The position numbers and the translations under genes are program-made. The notes beneath the pieces were generated by a model that was not told the origin of the DNA, searched no databases, and saw only the letters and a list, made by a program, of their open reading frames with translations. A stretch of DNA of 64,000 bases from Aphrophora alni (lineage: Eukaryota > Arthropoda > Insecta > Hemiptera > Aphrophoridae). The stretch lies in assembly GCA_963513935.1 (NCBI GenBank), contig OY740772.1, positions 11,440,098-11,504,097 on the forward strand, given 5' to 3'. Within the stretch, counting starts at the first letter, position 1, and every line of letters begins with the position of its first letter. Below, in pieces: positions 36,182 through 46,856 of the stretch.

Positions 36182-36544
36182 GGATCTGTTCAAGAAGAGG
36201 ACCGCCACTCGTAAACAATTTTCTATTCAGATAAATGGATCAGACAAAAACCTGACCTGACAGAACAGCTGAAACGTTGGCGTGTATTAAGGACAGTATT
36301 TCACCATGAACAGAAAGAATGTGGAACCAGTAGTGATTTGTTAGATTCCTACTTATGTGAATTTATGTGGCGCCGTAGGAACAAGGATGAAGATCTGTTT
36401 GACACCACCTGGAAAGACGTCAATTTATATTGGACTCCAGAACTATAAAGTGTGTATTCTTATATTATGTATTAAGTTGGTTAGGTTAGGAAACCTTCTG
36501 GATGCCACTGTTTGAGTGACGGTCCTCTTTTTGAACACAGACTC
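36182..36544 (+). mobile_element. deleted Merlin-like DNA transposon, copy 3 (best preserved)
   Basis: The ends are inverted repeats of nearly 30 bases; the left end reads CTGTTCAAGAAGAGGACCG and the right end is its near complement (CGGTCCTCTTTTTGAACA). Between them an open frame runs to a TAA at 36448. Its last 55 codons (36281-36448) include RVLRTVFHHEQKECGTSS, DSYLCEFMWRRRNKDEDL and FDTTWKDVNLYWTPEL. SYLCEFMWRRRN resembles the C-terminal end of ISXO2-like transposases, the class used by eukaryotic Merlin elements. The catalytic core is absent, so this is a short non-autonomous derivative that kept the 3' coding end. A GGTTAGGTTAGG stretch lies just before the right repeat. Flanks ATTTTTGT and ATTTTGAT may be a decayed 8-bp target duplication. 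Confidence 0.65.
36281..36448 (+). pseudogene. C-terminal fragment of an ISXO2-like (Merlin) transposase
   Basis: Open 55-codon tail plus stop within the element described above. It is uninterrupted here but frame-shifted in the two sister copies. The upstream frame stays open for about another 20 codons (WIRQKPDLTEQLKRW) without a recognisable DDE core. It is probably untranslated baggage of the mobile element rather than a gene. Confidence 0.6.
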
Positions 36545-36644
36545 ATTTTGATTTGTGCCTTCACACAGGGGGGGGGGGTTTGGGGTCATTAATTTTCACC
36601 TTTTCAACTAACATTTTAACGAAATTGCTAGAGCTGGTTTTGAA

Positions 36645-36666
36645 CGACCCTCTTCTTGAACAGACC
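36645..36666 (+). mobile_element. isolated 3' terminus of the Merlin-like family
   Basis: ACCCTCTTCTTGAACAGACC is the right terminal repeat without the rest of the element. It sits at the junction of a tandem duplication of about 122 bp: similar text (a CCTTCACACAG stretch, then ATTTTAACGAAA) occurs at 36546-36640 and again at 36668-36730. The terminus therefore seems to have been copied together with flanking DNA. Confidence 0.6.
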
Positions 36667-36734
36667 TATTTTGCCTTCACACAGAGCTTAATCCTCACCT
36701 TTTAACTAAAATTTTAACGAAACTGGTATTTCCG

Positions 36735-37227
36735 ATTTGGAGAAATACGTATTTTTTACAAGCTCCATGGGCATTTTTTTCCCTTTATAAACCGGCATTT
36801 TTGGACCCTCTGTATTTGTACCCTATAACTTTAATTTTGTATCGGTTTTAGTGTATCAATTCGTTTATATTCTTGCATTTTAACTGCCATCTTGGATTCA
36901 ATTTCCATACAAACAACACGTGTAGAAAATAATGGAATAATGATTGGAAAGTTATTGCGACATTTTAAAGTTTGGATTAGTACGACTGGGGTTTTCCTTT
37001 TATTTTAAATTGTGGTTTATTTTGATAAAAAATTTGAATGAAATCGGTATAGTTGATTTTGAGAAACTACGTCTTTAATAACGGATATTTTGATCAGGCT
37101 TCCGTAAGTTATGATGGGCACAGTGAATGAGTACAGTTTTATAGCATAGCTCAGTTCAGTTAGACTGAGTATTCATGTCAGAGCTAGCTTAGTATCATGG
37201 TGGTATAATATTCTGCAATCGACTCGT
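36735..37227. other. no gene seen
   Basis: AT-rich DNA between the Merlin-end duplication and the tandem cluster. Confidence 0.45.
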
Positions 37228-38175
37228 TTCTAATAAATTCTATCGTTAATAAATCACGTTATAAATTTATTAATCCGCCAATGAACTAGTAGTTAATGAG
37301 AAAGTAGATATTTTCACCTGATAATGACAGTGTTCTATTGAAACACGTTAAATATAACAAGTAAATTTCCAACACGAAACTTCCTATGACAATTTTGGTT
37401 GCTGTCATGATTTGATGCGTAGCTGCGAATTTTAGTAAGACTAGACTGTATGCCCTGGATTGCGTATCAGGATTGGGTAACTTGGGTGATTGTCTGTTAT
37501 AGACACTACCATTCTTTCTTTAATTGGTGATTTCTTAAATTATATCTTTCACAAAAACCTCGTAAGCCTACTGATTAATTCATTAAATGAACCGGTCTTT
37601 AATAAAAAATTTAAAAAACTAACATGTTTTAACCTGATGATGACAATTTCAGGTTGAAACAAGTTTAGTTTTATAGGTTACGCCAGAACTGTTTGGTTTT
37701 CATTTACATATGTTTATGCTTCACAAAATAACAATTTTTTTTTATTTAGAAATCGTTGTAGACCTACTGTTTAATCCGCAAACGACATAGTAGTTAGTGG
37801 AAAAAAAAACATGTTTTCACCTGATAATGACAGTGTCCTGTAGAAACATGTTATTTTTTTTTATATATTCATTAGGCCTACATTAATTTTATAACCCAAA
37901 AAAAGACATTGTAGGTGGCGTCATATTTTAGATGCACATCTAGGAGGTTCAGTAAGACTGTATGCATTGATTGCATGTCTGGGTTATGTAAGTAGTGTGA
38001 CTGTCAGTATCAATATCTGCCATTCTTTTTTTTAATTGTCCCGTTTCTAATAAATTCAATCTTCATAAAAAACCTCGTAGATCTACTAATTAATCCACAA
38101 ATGAACTTGTCTTTCACCTGATAATGACAGTGTCCGGCTGAAACAAGTTTGTATATGATTATAACAGTACTGTTT
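37228..38175. repeat. diverged tandem cluster, four copies around a CCTGATAATGACAG hairpin motif
   Basis: Four copies (about 37228-37360, 37530-37680, 37745-37865 and 38040-38170) share TTTCTAATAAATTC-like text, ACCTCGTAGACCTACT, TTAATCCACAAATGAAC, then the motif CCTGATAATGACAG followed by GAAACA-GTT. A larger unit is also duplicated: GTAAGACTGTATGC with a CATTCTTT stretch occurs near 37435 and 37950, and CATTT-CATATGTTT near 37700 and 38178. Confidence 0.75.
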
Positions 38176-38571
38176 TTCATTTGCATATGTTTGACTCTAA
38201 TAAAATAATGTTATAAATCGAACATTGAGTCGCATGTAAACTGTGATTATCTGGAATGAAAATTGTAACGGAAATTAGCAAATCTAGTTTCAAGGCGAGT
38301 CGAGCCGTGTGTGTACATTGCACAAGAGACGCTTGCTCATTAATTTGTTTGAACAGTCAATACGATCAAGGCAAACTGCTCAACGGCTGTCGGTGGCACG
38401 TGAATATTTCTTGTCCCAACTTAACCATTGAGTGTTCTAATAATTCAGCTAGATTTTCTCAATAATCGATTGCGTTTTTTTATGAAGTCGAAGTCAGCAA
38501 AAAAGCTTTCCAAAAACTGGAATTTTTGGACAGAGACAATTATGAAAAAATCGTAAATTTGTGTTTATGTT
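38176..38571. other. no supported gene
   Basis: A 69-codon open frame at 38256-38465 is richer in GC than its flanks and Cys-containing, but has no recognisable motif or splice sites. Confidence 0.35.
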
Positions 38572-39035
38572 TTATGCAGCTCCTCAGTTTTAGTTGTACA
38601 GGGCGATAGAAAAACAAAACTCGGGACACAAGATCTCACATAAAATTACGTTTACTTAAACAAACGCGTTTCAACGACAAAGTCGTCATCCTCAGTGATA
38701 CATAAACTACAATAACACAACTTATCAATAACAGTTATAGTTATAGTTAAATTATTTTGTTATGCAGCTCTCAGTTTTTAGTTATATAGGGTGATAGGGA
38801 AAAAAAAACTCGGAACACAAGATCTCACAAAAATTACGTTTACTTAAACAAACGCGTTTCAACGACAAAGTCGCCATCCTCAGTGAGGAGCTACAATAAC
38901 AAAACTTAACAATAACAGTTATAGTTTAGTTATTATAGCTCATGTATCACTGAGGATGGCGACTTTGTCGTTGAAACGTGTTTGATTAAGTAAACGTAAT
39001 TTTTTGGGATCTTGTGTTGGAGTTTTTTCTATCTA
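38572..39035. mobile_element. composite element: 188-bp direct duplication plus an inverted third copy
   Basis: Copies begin at 38575 and 38763 (TGCAGCTC-TCAGTTTTTAG, ACACAAGATCTCAC, TTACGTTTACTTAAACAAAC, GCGTTTCAACGACAAAGTCG). A third copy lies in reverse at about 38938-39035 (GACTTTGTCGTTGAAACGTG, AAGTAAACGTAATTTTT, GATCTTGTGTT). Confidence 0.85.
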
Positions 39036-39075
39036 ATATTATCTCACAAGTCAAGCACAATATGTTTATATATTA

Positions 39076-39698
39076 TACAGAGTGGTCTAGACCTTGTGTA
39101 AACATTTTTATGGTGATATAACAAGATAAATGTGACTCAAATACACAATTTTAAAAATTCTATTTCACACGCCCACTTAAAGAGAAATTATTTCGATTTT
39201 TCCTAAAGAAACTGTACATTTACCCAAAAACGTAGAAATTATGGGATATTTCGATGCATTCCTCGAACAAAATGTTGTACCCTATCTTCTGAGTGTTTAG
39301 ATTTTGAAAAACTTTTTATAGCATTTGCTACTCTAGCAATTTTGTAAAAGAATTGTGTGTTTAAGGTTTTTCTTTTATTTTTTAAGAAAATGATAGCTTC
39401 GCAGTTCTAGTGAATTTAAATTAGTGATTCTGTAGATTAAGGCTTATCAAAAGCTACACACTTATTTGAAATTTAATGTAAAATCCGATGTTAGAGTTCG
39501 AGAAACGTATCACAATATCCCAGAATTTCTAAATTTGTGTCTTTAAAATGTAAATGTACAGTTTTTTTTCTTTAATCTAAATGATTTGTATTTAAGTGGG
39601 TGTGTGAAATAGCATTTTTTAAATGGTGTATTTCTGTCACATTTATCTTGTTCTATCACTCAAAAAACGTTTTAACACTAGGTCTAGACCACCCTGTA
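39076..39698. mobile_element. MITE-like palindromic element (623 bp) with TACAG ends
   Basis: Left end TACAGAGTGGTCTAGACCTT; right end is the complement of TACAGGGTGGTCTAGACCTA. The inverted arms extend over 200 bases: CAAGATAAATGTGAC, CTATTTCACAC-CCCACTTAA and AACTGTACATTTAC each recur in complement. TA flanks both sides. No coding content. Confidence 0.85.
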
Positions 39699-40879
39699 TA
39701 TACAGTGTGGAAAAAGTCTTGCAACCCTTAGGTAATTTCTGATCGAGTAGAGATGAAAACTTCTAACTTTTGCCAAACCTCATAAGGTCAGTCCTTTCAA
39801 TTTTATAGCCCCCTTTTTAAGGGGAACCTTAATGTTGTCAAATAGCAACTCCAATCGTGTGACGTACCATTTTAAAGGGTATAAAAAAATGACAAATTTT
39901 AGACCCTTTTTTAACAACGGACTTATTTATATGCACACACTTTTTATGTATTTTTCTTATTTTATCCGGCCTCAATTTTTGAAAGGGGAGCCAATGGGGT
40001 ATTTTCTCCCTCACCACGTGACATAATTTTAAAAATAATTGTCAGGGGGATTTTTTGATTTATTTTTTGTTTTGGAATTATTTGACGTTAAAAATTTAAA
40101 CCGCCATTTTGAAAATTATAAAAATAAGTCATTGTGATTGATACACTTGAAAATCGTAACATACAAAATGCTTATACCAAATTTGAACTAAATGTCTTAT
40201 CTATTTGTGGGGTTATATTGAGTTTTGTAAAAAACGAAATACGGATGGCGACTAAGAAAAAAGCACCTATAAGTAAGGGGAGTCCATTCATTAGAAGAAA
40301 ACTGTTGGATACATAGTTAAAAACAATAGCTATTGGTTCACTTTAGGTGAGACCATGAAAATATATAATTCAAAATTTATTCGTATAATTGTGTTCATAG
40401 ATAGTTGTCAGAAATAAACATAAAATTACGATTTTCTCAATTATTTCTATTATAAAAGACGTCATTTCTACCGATTTCGTTCAAATTTTAATGAAATGTG
40501 AATACCTAAACTGAAATATTTGGTTACGAATATTAGTTGGATTTTTCTTTAGTTTTGGAAAATGGTGAGTGAAAACTTTTGTGCAATTTATTTGCACCGT
40601 TTGTTTTCTTTAAACCCCCCACTTTCTAATTCGCTTTTCCCCTTGATCGCCCCCTAATTCCTCAAAACCTCATTTTCCCGGCAACTTTCCAGAAATATTG
40701 GACTCGTCTATCCTATAATAAACCAAAAATACACTCCCTTCCTTGAGACGAACGTAAATATCTTGTCTAACGTAATTACTTGACCATCTAGATTTCATTT
40801 ACCGATACAAATTACAAAGGAATGATGCCAAGGCAAGAGGAAATATAAGAGATAAGGATTCACCGAGTAAGAGAAGAAT
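39699..40879. other. no gene seen; upstream flank of the candidate first exon
   Basis: Short open frames (39832-40026, 40134-40316) have no features. ACCGATTTCGTTCAAATTTT occurs at 40471. From 40800 the DNA becomes purine-rich and then GC-rich. Confidence 0.45.
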
Positions 40880-41079
40880 AAGAAGAAGGTCACGCGGTCT
40901 CTCCCGCCTACACGTGGTGTCCTCGCAGATTCGGTCAGCTGTAGCTGTGATGTGATCTCACGGCTCACAGCTGTTAGTGTGCTGGTAGCTTTACTGGCGG
41001 TGCGGTCGGTCCCGCCAACTGTTTAGTGTCAGAGTGTGTTTGTGTCATGAAAACAATGGGATATTTATCTGATGTTCAT
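40880..41079 (+). CDS. candidate first exon: GC-rich leader, short N-terminus and perfect splice donor
   Basis: A GC- and CpG-rich block of about 170 bases, unlike the AT-rich DNA around it, leads into an ATG at 41047 that encodes MKTMGYLSDVH and then meets the consensus donor GTAAGT at 41080. The second ATG at 41056 has the better start context (A at -3, G at +4). An in-frame TAG lies upstream, so the open frame really begins in this block. No TATA box is apparent. This is what a promoter with a first exon of a long-intron insect gene looks like. If it belongs to slingshot, the intron to 53883 is 12.8 kb, but this exon ends in phase 0 while the slingshot exon needs a phase 2 partner. At least one more exon would therefore be required, or the exon is non-coding or belongs to another gene. 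Confidence 0.4.
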
Positions 41080-42164
41080 GTAAGTGAATTCTGACTTTGT
41101 AATTTGTAATTAATCGTGTCAATTAGTTTCAGAATTTGTGAATTCTGACTGTGTAATTTATGTCTGAAATTTTTGATTATTCAGTCAATTAGTTTAAGAC
41201 TTTGTGAATTCTACTTTGTAATTTATGTTTGAAACTTTTGGTTAATCGTGACAGTTAGTTTAAGAAGATTTTTCTAAATTATAATTTTAGTTGGAGATTG
41301 ATTTAATTATAGTTTTTATTTCTAGATTGAAGTGTTTATTGACGAATTTTAAGTTGGAAAATCACTGAAAATATCCTGAATCGAATGAAATATCAAAAAC
41401 GTAACCGAGAAATATCTCAACAAAACCCGAAAATATTTTTTATCGTCACTTGTATGTTTATGGTTGTTATACAAAATAAATTTTGTTAAATTTTACTTGT
41501 ACTACAAAAGAGTGAAAAAAAGCATCCGAAAAAGATTTTGTTAAATATAATTTAACCAATAAATACTCTTTTTATTTTATCGAAAGAACGCGTATTTACC
41601 TAAAATTAGCCGTATGAAAAAGTTCAAAACTGTGGGGCGAGGATCAAAAAGTTGTCAAAATAATTTTTTAAATATGAAATAAAAATACCAGACTTTGTAA
41701 TTTTTTTTAGGATGTTGGCAAAAGACATTAAAATGTTTCTGAACAAAATAAAACCAATAATATAGTACTGTATATAAATACATTAAAACGATTATATACT
41801 ATTATGTATCTGCTAAAACATAATTGTATTGAATTTGATATTCTGCCAAATCTTAGCTTTATAATAAGAAAAGTTTAATAATGGAAATATTCTGAAGAAA
41901 ATATTTAGAAGAAGCTAGGAATGTGAGAAGTCCGTGCTCTGTGTAATTATTACATTATATTAATGTTATGTTAAAAAATAATATTATTATTAAAATAATA
42001 CATTTTCAGGAGATTCCATTAAATACTATTCCATGACCAGCACACTTTTCTCCATTTTGGGGAGGGGGAGGTTGTACTGCACTCTTTAGTATCTTTATAC
42101 AAATCAAAAACCTCTCAATTATCATCATCATCACCTTAAAAAAATGGGAGAAGAAAAGCCTTAA

Positions 42165-42330
42165 AAGCCGTTAGCTTTCGAATACCCTAATAGCGTCAGA
42201 TTCGGAAGGGAACAAAAGTTGATCAAGAGAAGTCGGGTAGAAAAGAGGAAAGAAAGGGATCTAACCAAATACTACATTGAAAAGGGTGTAGACGGAACTA
42301 CATTTCCTCGGGATTGCAACCCCTGTAGTC
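42165..42330 (+). repeat. family A repeat, inside the putative intron
   Basis: TCGAATACCCTAATAGCGTC, GATTCGGAAGGGAACAAAAG, AGGGATCTAACCAAATACTA and TTCCTCGGGATTGCAAC. Confidence 0.85.
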
Positions 42331-43244
42331 ACTTTGTAGCCATATTATTTCTATGGTTTTTTTTTATCTTAAAAATGTAACTTTTTTGGGAAAATCCAGG
42401 TTAAAATGAACTCAAAAAAAAAATATATATCTAAAAATCCATGTGTGTAGGTTGACAAGATAAATATTTTTTGTCTCCCAAATTGAGGAGTGAATTTAGT
42501 AGTTTTATATGTTTTTTAATCTGAAAAACCTGAACAAAATAACTGTCAGAACTGTAACAGCAGTCATTACTGGGGAAACATACTTTTTTTAGGTTAGGCG
42601 TAAAATAATTACGTTAAATAGCTAATTTAACTTGAGCAAAATTACTATATAATTTAATTCTGAGAAAGTTGATGTAAATGAAGTCGATACAAGTTGCGGA
42701 AATTTTGTTATTTAGGCCTATATAGACACAATTTGCATCTCTTTTGTTCTGTTTCAAAAATTGTAATGTACCACGTTTTGGTTCTATTTGTTTTTAATAA
42801 AAGTTAAATTTTTGTAACTTGTATTTTGACTTTATTAGCATAAATTTTCTCAGAATTGAATTGTCGACATGTTTTCTTATTGTTGTTTATTAACAAAGTT
42901 AGTTATTTAACGCCAAACTTTACAAACGTGTGATTTCAAACTTCTATTTTTTGTACAATTTTTCACATTACAGTTAGGAACACGGTTTTTCTTATCTTTT
43001 AAAGATAAAAACTTTTCAGTCATCATTGAAACAGGGTTTTTGTCGGTATGCCGATGAAATACATTTTCTTTGGGTTCTCTGAGACTAAAGTTGAGACAAA
43101 TTTTAGCAAAAAAGAAAGAGCCGATTTTGAGAAATTAGAAACTTTAACTATCCTGGCCGATTTCTATTTTTATACTGATAACTGACGAAAGGATCTTTTT
43201 TGTAGAGATGGCGACCATTACATTTTGATTGAGTCTTTAGAGAA

Positions 43245-43400
43245 AAGAAGATAAAATAAAGCCCTCGAACACTCTACAGCATTAAGGTCGGAAGAGAACA
43301 AGAGTTGACGAAGCGAGATATGAAAGAGAGGGATCTAATCCAATATTACATGTAAAATGTGTGGTCTCTCTGGTTCGCCATCCTCGTACCCACTACAGAG
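43245..43400 (+). repeat. family A repeat
   Basis: ATAAAATAAAGCCCTCGAAC, AAGGTCGGAAGAGAACAAGA, AGAGAGGGATCTAATCCAAT and GTACCCACTAC. Confidence 0.8.
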
Positions 43401-43504
43401 GTTCTTAAAACAGAAATCAGGGTACAATATTTCGTTAGTCGTTTTTTGAAAATAAAGCGTTTTTAACAATATATGACGGCTTTTTCCCCTGAGTTTTACT
43501 ACTA

Positions 43505-43588
43505 GAATCAGTTCTTTAAGAAGAATAAGTTCTTATAAAGAATCAGTTCTTATGAAGAATCAGTTCTTATAAAGAATCAGTTCTAGGA
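43505..43588. repeat. 17-bp tandem repeat, five copies
   Basis: The unit GAATCAGTTCTTATAAA occurs at 43505, 43523, 43540, 43557 and 43574 with single-base changes. Confidence 0.85.
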
Positions 43589-44570
43589 TAAGTATTAGAA
43601 ATATTTCCGTGCAATTTGAATCTATCGGGTTTCGTTTCCTTGAAAATATCTACCTTTAATATTTTATAATTCCGCTATTTAACAAAACATTTTTCTCTTA
43701 TACAACGGTATTATTGATAATAGAAACTGGGAAAACTAAAGAATGTAATTGATAATACATGCGTAGAGGTTATTTTGCCAAGTTATGTCTAGGATGGGAA
43801 TTAATTGTTGGCAATGGTCCAAGATAGCACACTCCTATTGTTATCTAAGTCCAGTCGTGAACCTAAACAATCACGTGGCTTCCATGTGACTTGATTTGTG
43901 TTTGTAAACAAATGTCGTAGTGTAGATAATTGTTTACTGAATCAAAGAAGCAAGATGAAGAAACGGGTTAGATAAGGCTTTATGTTATTGGTTGTGCGTG
44001 TTTATAATGCATTCTCAATGCATGCTAAAACGTTAATTTTAATGTATACATTAGTTACTGTCATATATTTAACCGCCATCTTGGATTTAATCTCTATGAG
44101 AACGAATGGACAAATTGCTGGTACCGATAATTGTCGGAATGTTATGTGCGACATTTATTTAGTTTATAATTTATACGAATGTTTACTTTCTCACGTATAA
44201 GTAATGTAGTGATGTGGTGTGTAAAATATCCGTGTCAATATAGTCTGCAGAGTTCAACAGGTTAAGGTGGACAGTCCCGTGATTTGTCCAGGTTCCCCCC
44301 CTACCCACTCTCCCTCTAGTTCTACTTCTCTTAGTAGTAATTTCTATGGGAGTATCCCCTAAGATTATCCCATCTTTGCTGTTGTTTTCTCTGAACCTAC
44401 CTACTGTCTGAAGATCACAAGAATGAACTCAACGTACGAGGGGGTGAAAAGAGAACTGCGCATGCGCTGATCGCATTTAGACTACTAGACTAGTAAAGTC
44501 CCTTTAACAACTACCGTACTAATCGGTTAGAAAATATCAGGTCGGGGAATACGCTTGTAAAAAAGATAGG

Positions 44571-44890
44571 ATTGCACGACTCCTAAATAAGGGTATTCCT
44601 TGTTACATGAACTTTCGCAAGTGCACACTCTATGACCTTATTAATGAACACAACCAAAACCCTATATGTGTGAGCTAAATCCCATCGAGTTAGTCTGGGC
44701 TAAAGTCAAAAGAGTGATACGCCAGGAGAATTGTCTCTTCAAGCTCTTGAGGAACAAACAAACAATATCAGATAAATACGGGGGAAAATGAAAATGAGTA
44801 TTGGGAGAAAGATAACATACTCGAAAATACAATAGAAGACTTTATAATTACAGTCGGGTCACTTTCTGAAAGCGATTCAGATAGGCTACT
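44571..44890 (+). pseudogene. relic of a DDE transposase (Tc1/mariner/IS630-like, DDE_3 type)
   Basis: Three successive reading frames together give the C-terminal part of a DDE transposase. Frame one (44571-44680) reads ARLLNKGIPCYMNFRKCTLY then DLINEHNQN and stops at TAA. Frame two (from 44669) reads CELNPIELVWAKVKRVIRQE, the hallmark segment around the last catalytic acidic residue (LNPIELVWAKVK). Further downstream LEEQTNNIR, NEYWEKDNIL and SLSESDSDR appear, typical of the acidic C-terminus of these proteins. The segment normally lying between EHN and the CELNPIE motif is missing, so the copy has an internal deletion as well as frameshifts. Only the distal third of a usual 330-380 residue protein remains. 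It cannot encode an active enzyme. Confidence 0.75.
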
Positions 44891-45185
44891 TTGTCCATTT
44901 GCAGTTGTAACTCATTTTGTAATATTTATCGTGTCAAACCGTTGAGTCAATGTTATTAATTAGAGTAGTAGTGAGATGTTCAGTATCAATTAAAATATTT
45001 GCTTATCCTTTGCATTCCTTGCGCGTTCATTCTTACCGGAGCAGTACTGCATTTATGACACACATGTATCCCTACTGTCCAGTCCTGGATGTTATACTGC
45101 CTGCAAGTGCTTTAATTGCACCCTGACTGTCAGTTTAGATTCGAATGCGGGTTTTCTTAATAATACAGTTATTTATGAACATTAC

Positions 45186-45472
45186 CTGAAGCCTGAAGCA
45201 GTAGAAAGAAAGCTTTACTCCCGCTTGTATACCCCCCAGCACCAATGTCTTCTTTAGTTTTGGAACCGTCTCGGTGTACCACGCCAGGATCCCAAATACA
45301 CGATCCTCCTCTCCATAGGTCAGTTTGACAAACACATATCTACCCGTAGTGTTTATCTTATCAGGAGGCTTATTATTTCCCGAATACAGTACTGGTATAA
45401 CCCAGGAATGAGGTTTTCCAGAAGCCGCTGCCTCTCTCGTCCGCCGTGATAAATAAAACGCATTGACTGATT
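45186..45472 (-). CDS. unidentified coding-like segment, possible exon
   Basis: On the minus strand an open frame runs for about 96 codons with much higher GC and mixed codon use than its surroundings. It begins near VNAFYLSRRTREAAASG, includes GRYVFVKLTYGEEDRVFG and ILAWYTETVPKLKK, and ends at FRLQ followed by GTAATG, a possible splice donor. The apparent N-terminus upstream (to 45548) lies inside the inverted repeat of the neighbouring foldback element and is probably not part of the protein. A weak acceptor-like AAAATCAG precedes VNAF. I see no signal peptide or membrane segment and do not recognise the family. It could be an exon of a host gene on the opposite strand, a retrocopy, or a captured fragment. 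The run of charged and hydrophobic residues is more protein-like than other open frames in the window. Confidence 0.4.
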
Positions 45473-45487
45473 TTGGTATTATCATTA

Positions 45488-46391
45488 TACTATTATCAAA
45501 CGGGGAATGCGGCTGAACGAGAAGTCGTCTTACTTTACCATCACACATAGGCGCGCATAGTATTTAGACTGGCCGTGGGCCATCCGTATGAATTACCTAC
45601 TGTGCTTCACTTGATCAAACTTTCATGTTTTAAAATAAAATCTATAATATATTTTTATTCTTTACTTCATTACCGAAAAAAAATAAGGGGAAAGAAGAAA
45701 GTAATTTACTTAATAGAGTACAAAATCAACAATGTTTGCTACAAAATGAATGGCAGTATGATGACTAATAATTGTGAATAAACAACACTATTATCTTTTC
45801 GGAAAATATGTACTTTTCGATTTTAATGAAGCACAATATAAGTAATAATAGTATAAAAAATAGTGGGTACTTTATTATTTACATTGTGATGTGTGAATAT
45901 GTATTAAAACTGTAATATTGGCATCTACACAATTTATTTTTTTGTAAATTTAACTGATGTAAGCAACAATAATACAGAGAATAATGTTGAAAACAGTAAA
46001 AAATTCTTTACTAATACATATTTTTTGATAAAGATATACGATACTGTTATTTACACTTATTAGTGATCATACTGTGACTCATTTTGTAGCAAACATTGTT
46101 GATTTTGTGGTACAATTCAGTAAATTATACGTTCTTTGGTTTCATTTTTCTAGTAATTATGTGTAGAATAAAAACATGCTATCGATTTTATTTTCAAATA
46201 TCAAAAAAAAAAAATTAAAAGTTTATGAAGTGAAGCCCAGTAGGTGACTCATACGGGCCTGGTGGTAGGTCACCGGAGACCCTAATCATCTGCGCTTATG
46301 TGCTAATCATCTGCGCTTATGTGCTAATCATCTGCGCTTGTGTGAGTAAAGCGACCCTTCGTTCAGCCACATTTCCAGTTTGATAATAGTA
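45488..46391. mobile_element. TA-flanked foldback element, family C, copy 3 (904 bp)
   Basis: The ends TACTATTATCAAAC and GTTTGATAATAGTA are exact complements over 14 bases. Arms run to about 45790 and from about 45990, with TTTGCTACAAAATGAATGG against CTCATTTTGTAGCAAAC. The right arm holds three 21-bp tandem units CTAATCATCTGCGCTTATGTG at 46275-46338. It is inserted beside the unidentified coding-like segment at 45186-45472. Confidence 0.85.
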
Positions 46392-46856
46392 TAGGTACAT
46401 GTAATAGACATTGTCAAAATTAACAGGTTCAAAAAATCTGCACTTTTAAGGTACTAAGGTAGGTTTTAAAAAAAAAAATCTGCACTAAGGTAGGTTTTAT
46501 CACTTGATAAAGTCAGTTGATTTACTCTCGAAACGTCGTGTAATAGTTATATACAAATTATAGTAAATGTTACATTCTTTACGTTAATTATCTTTTTTCA
46601 GTTCCTACCATTCAGTTCTTTAATATTGTAGCTTTTATCACGTGATAATGTAAGTGGATGAATATTCTCAACTCATCATGAATTTACTTTCATACACAAA
46701 TAATAACAAATTGTCCGATATAATAACAAAACCTTACTTTGTTGTATTATTTAAATAACAAAGTACCCTCTCCATCTATTACGTGTTTGCAATACGCAGA
46801 ATGTTTATCGTACAATTTATTGCCGATTATGATTTAATATTTACTGCATGTGTTCG

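Noticed and set aside
29644..38147. Bona fide hammerhead ribozymes
   Set aside because: The CTGATGA and GAAAC boxes are there, but an extra base separates the core from the stem and no consistent third stem with a cleavage site was found; kept only as a possible structural motif.
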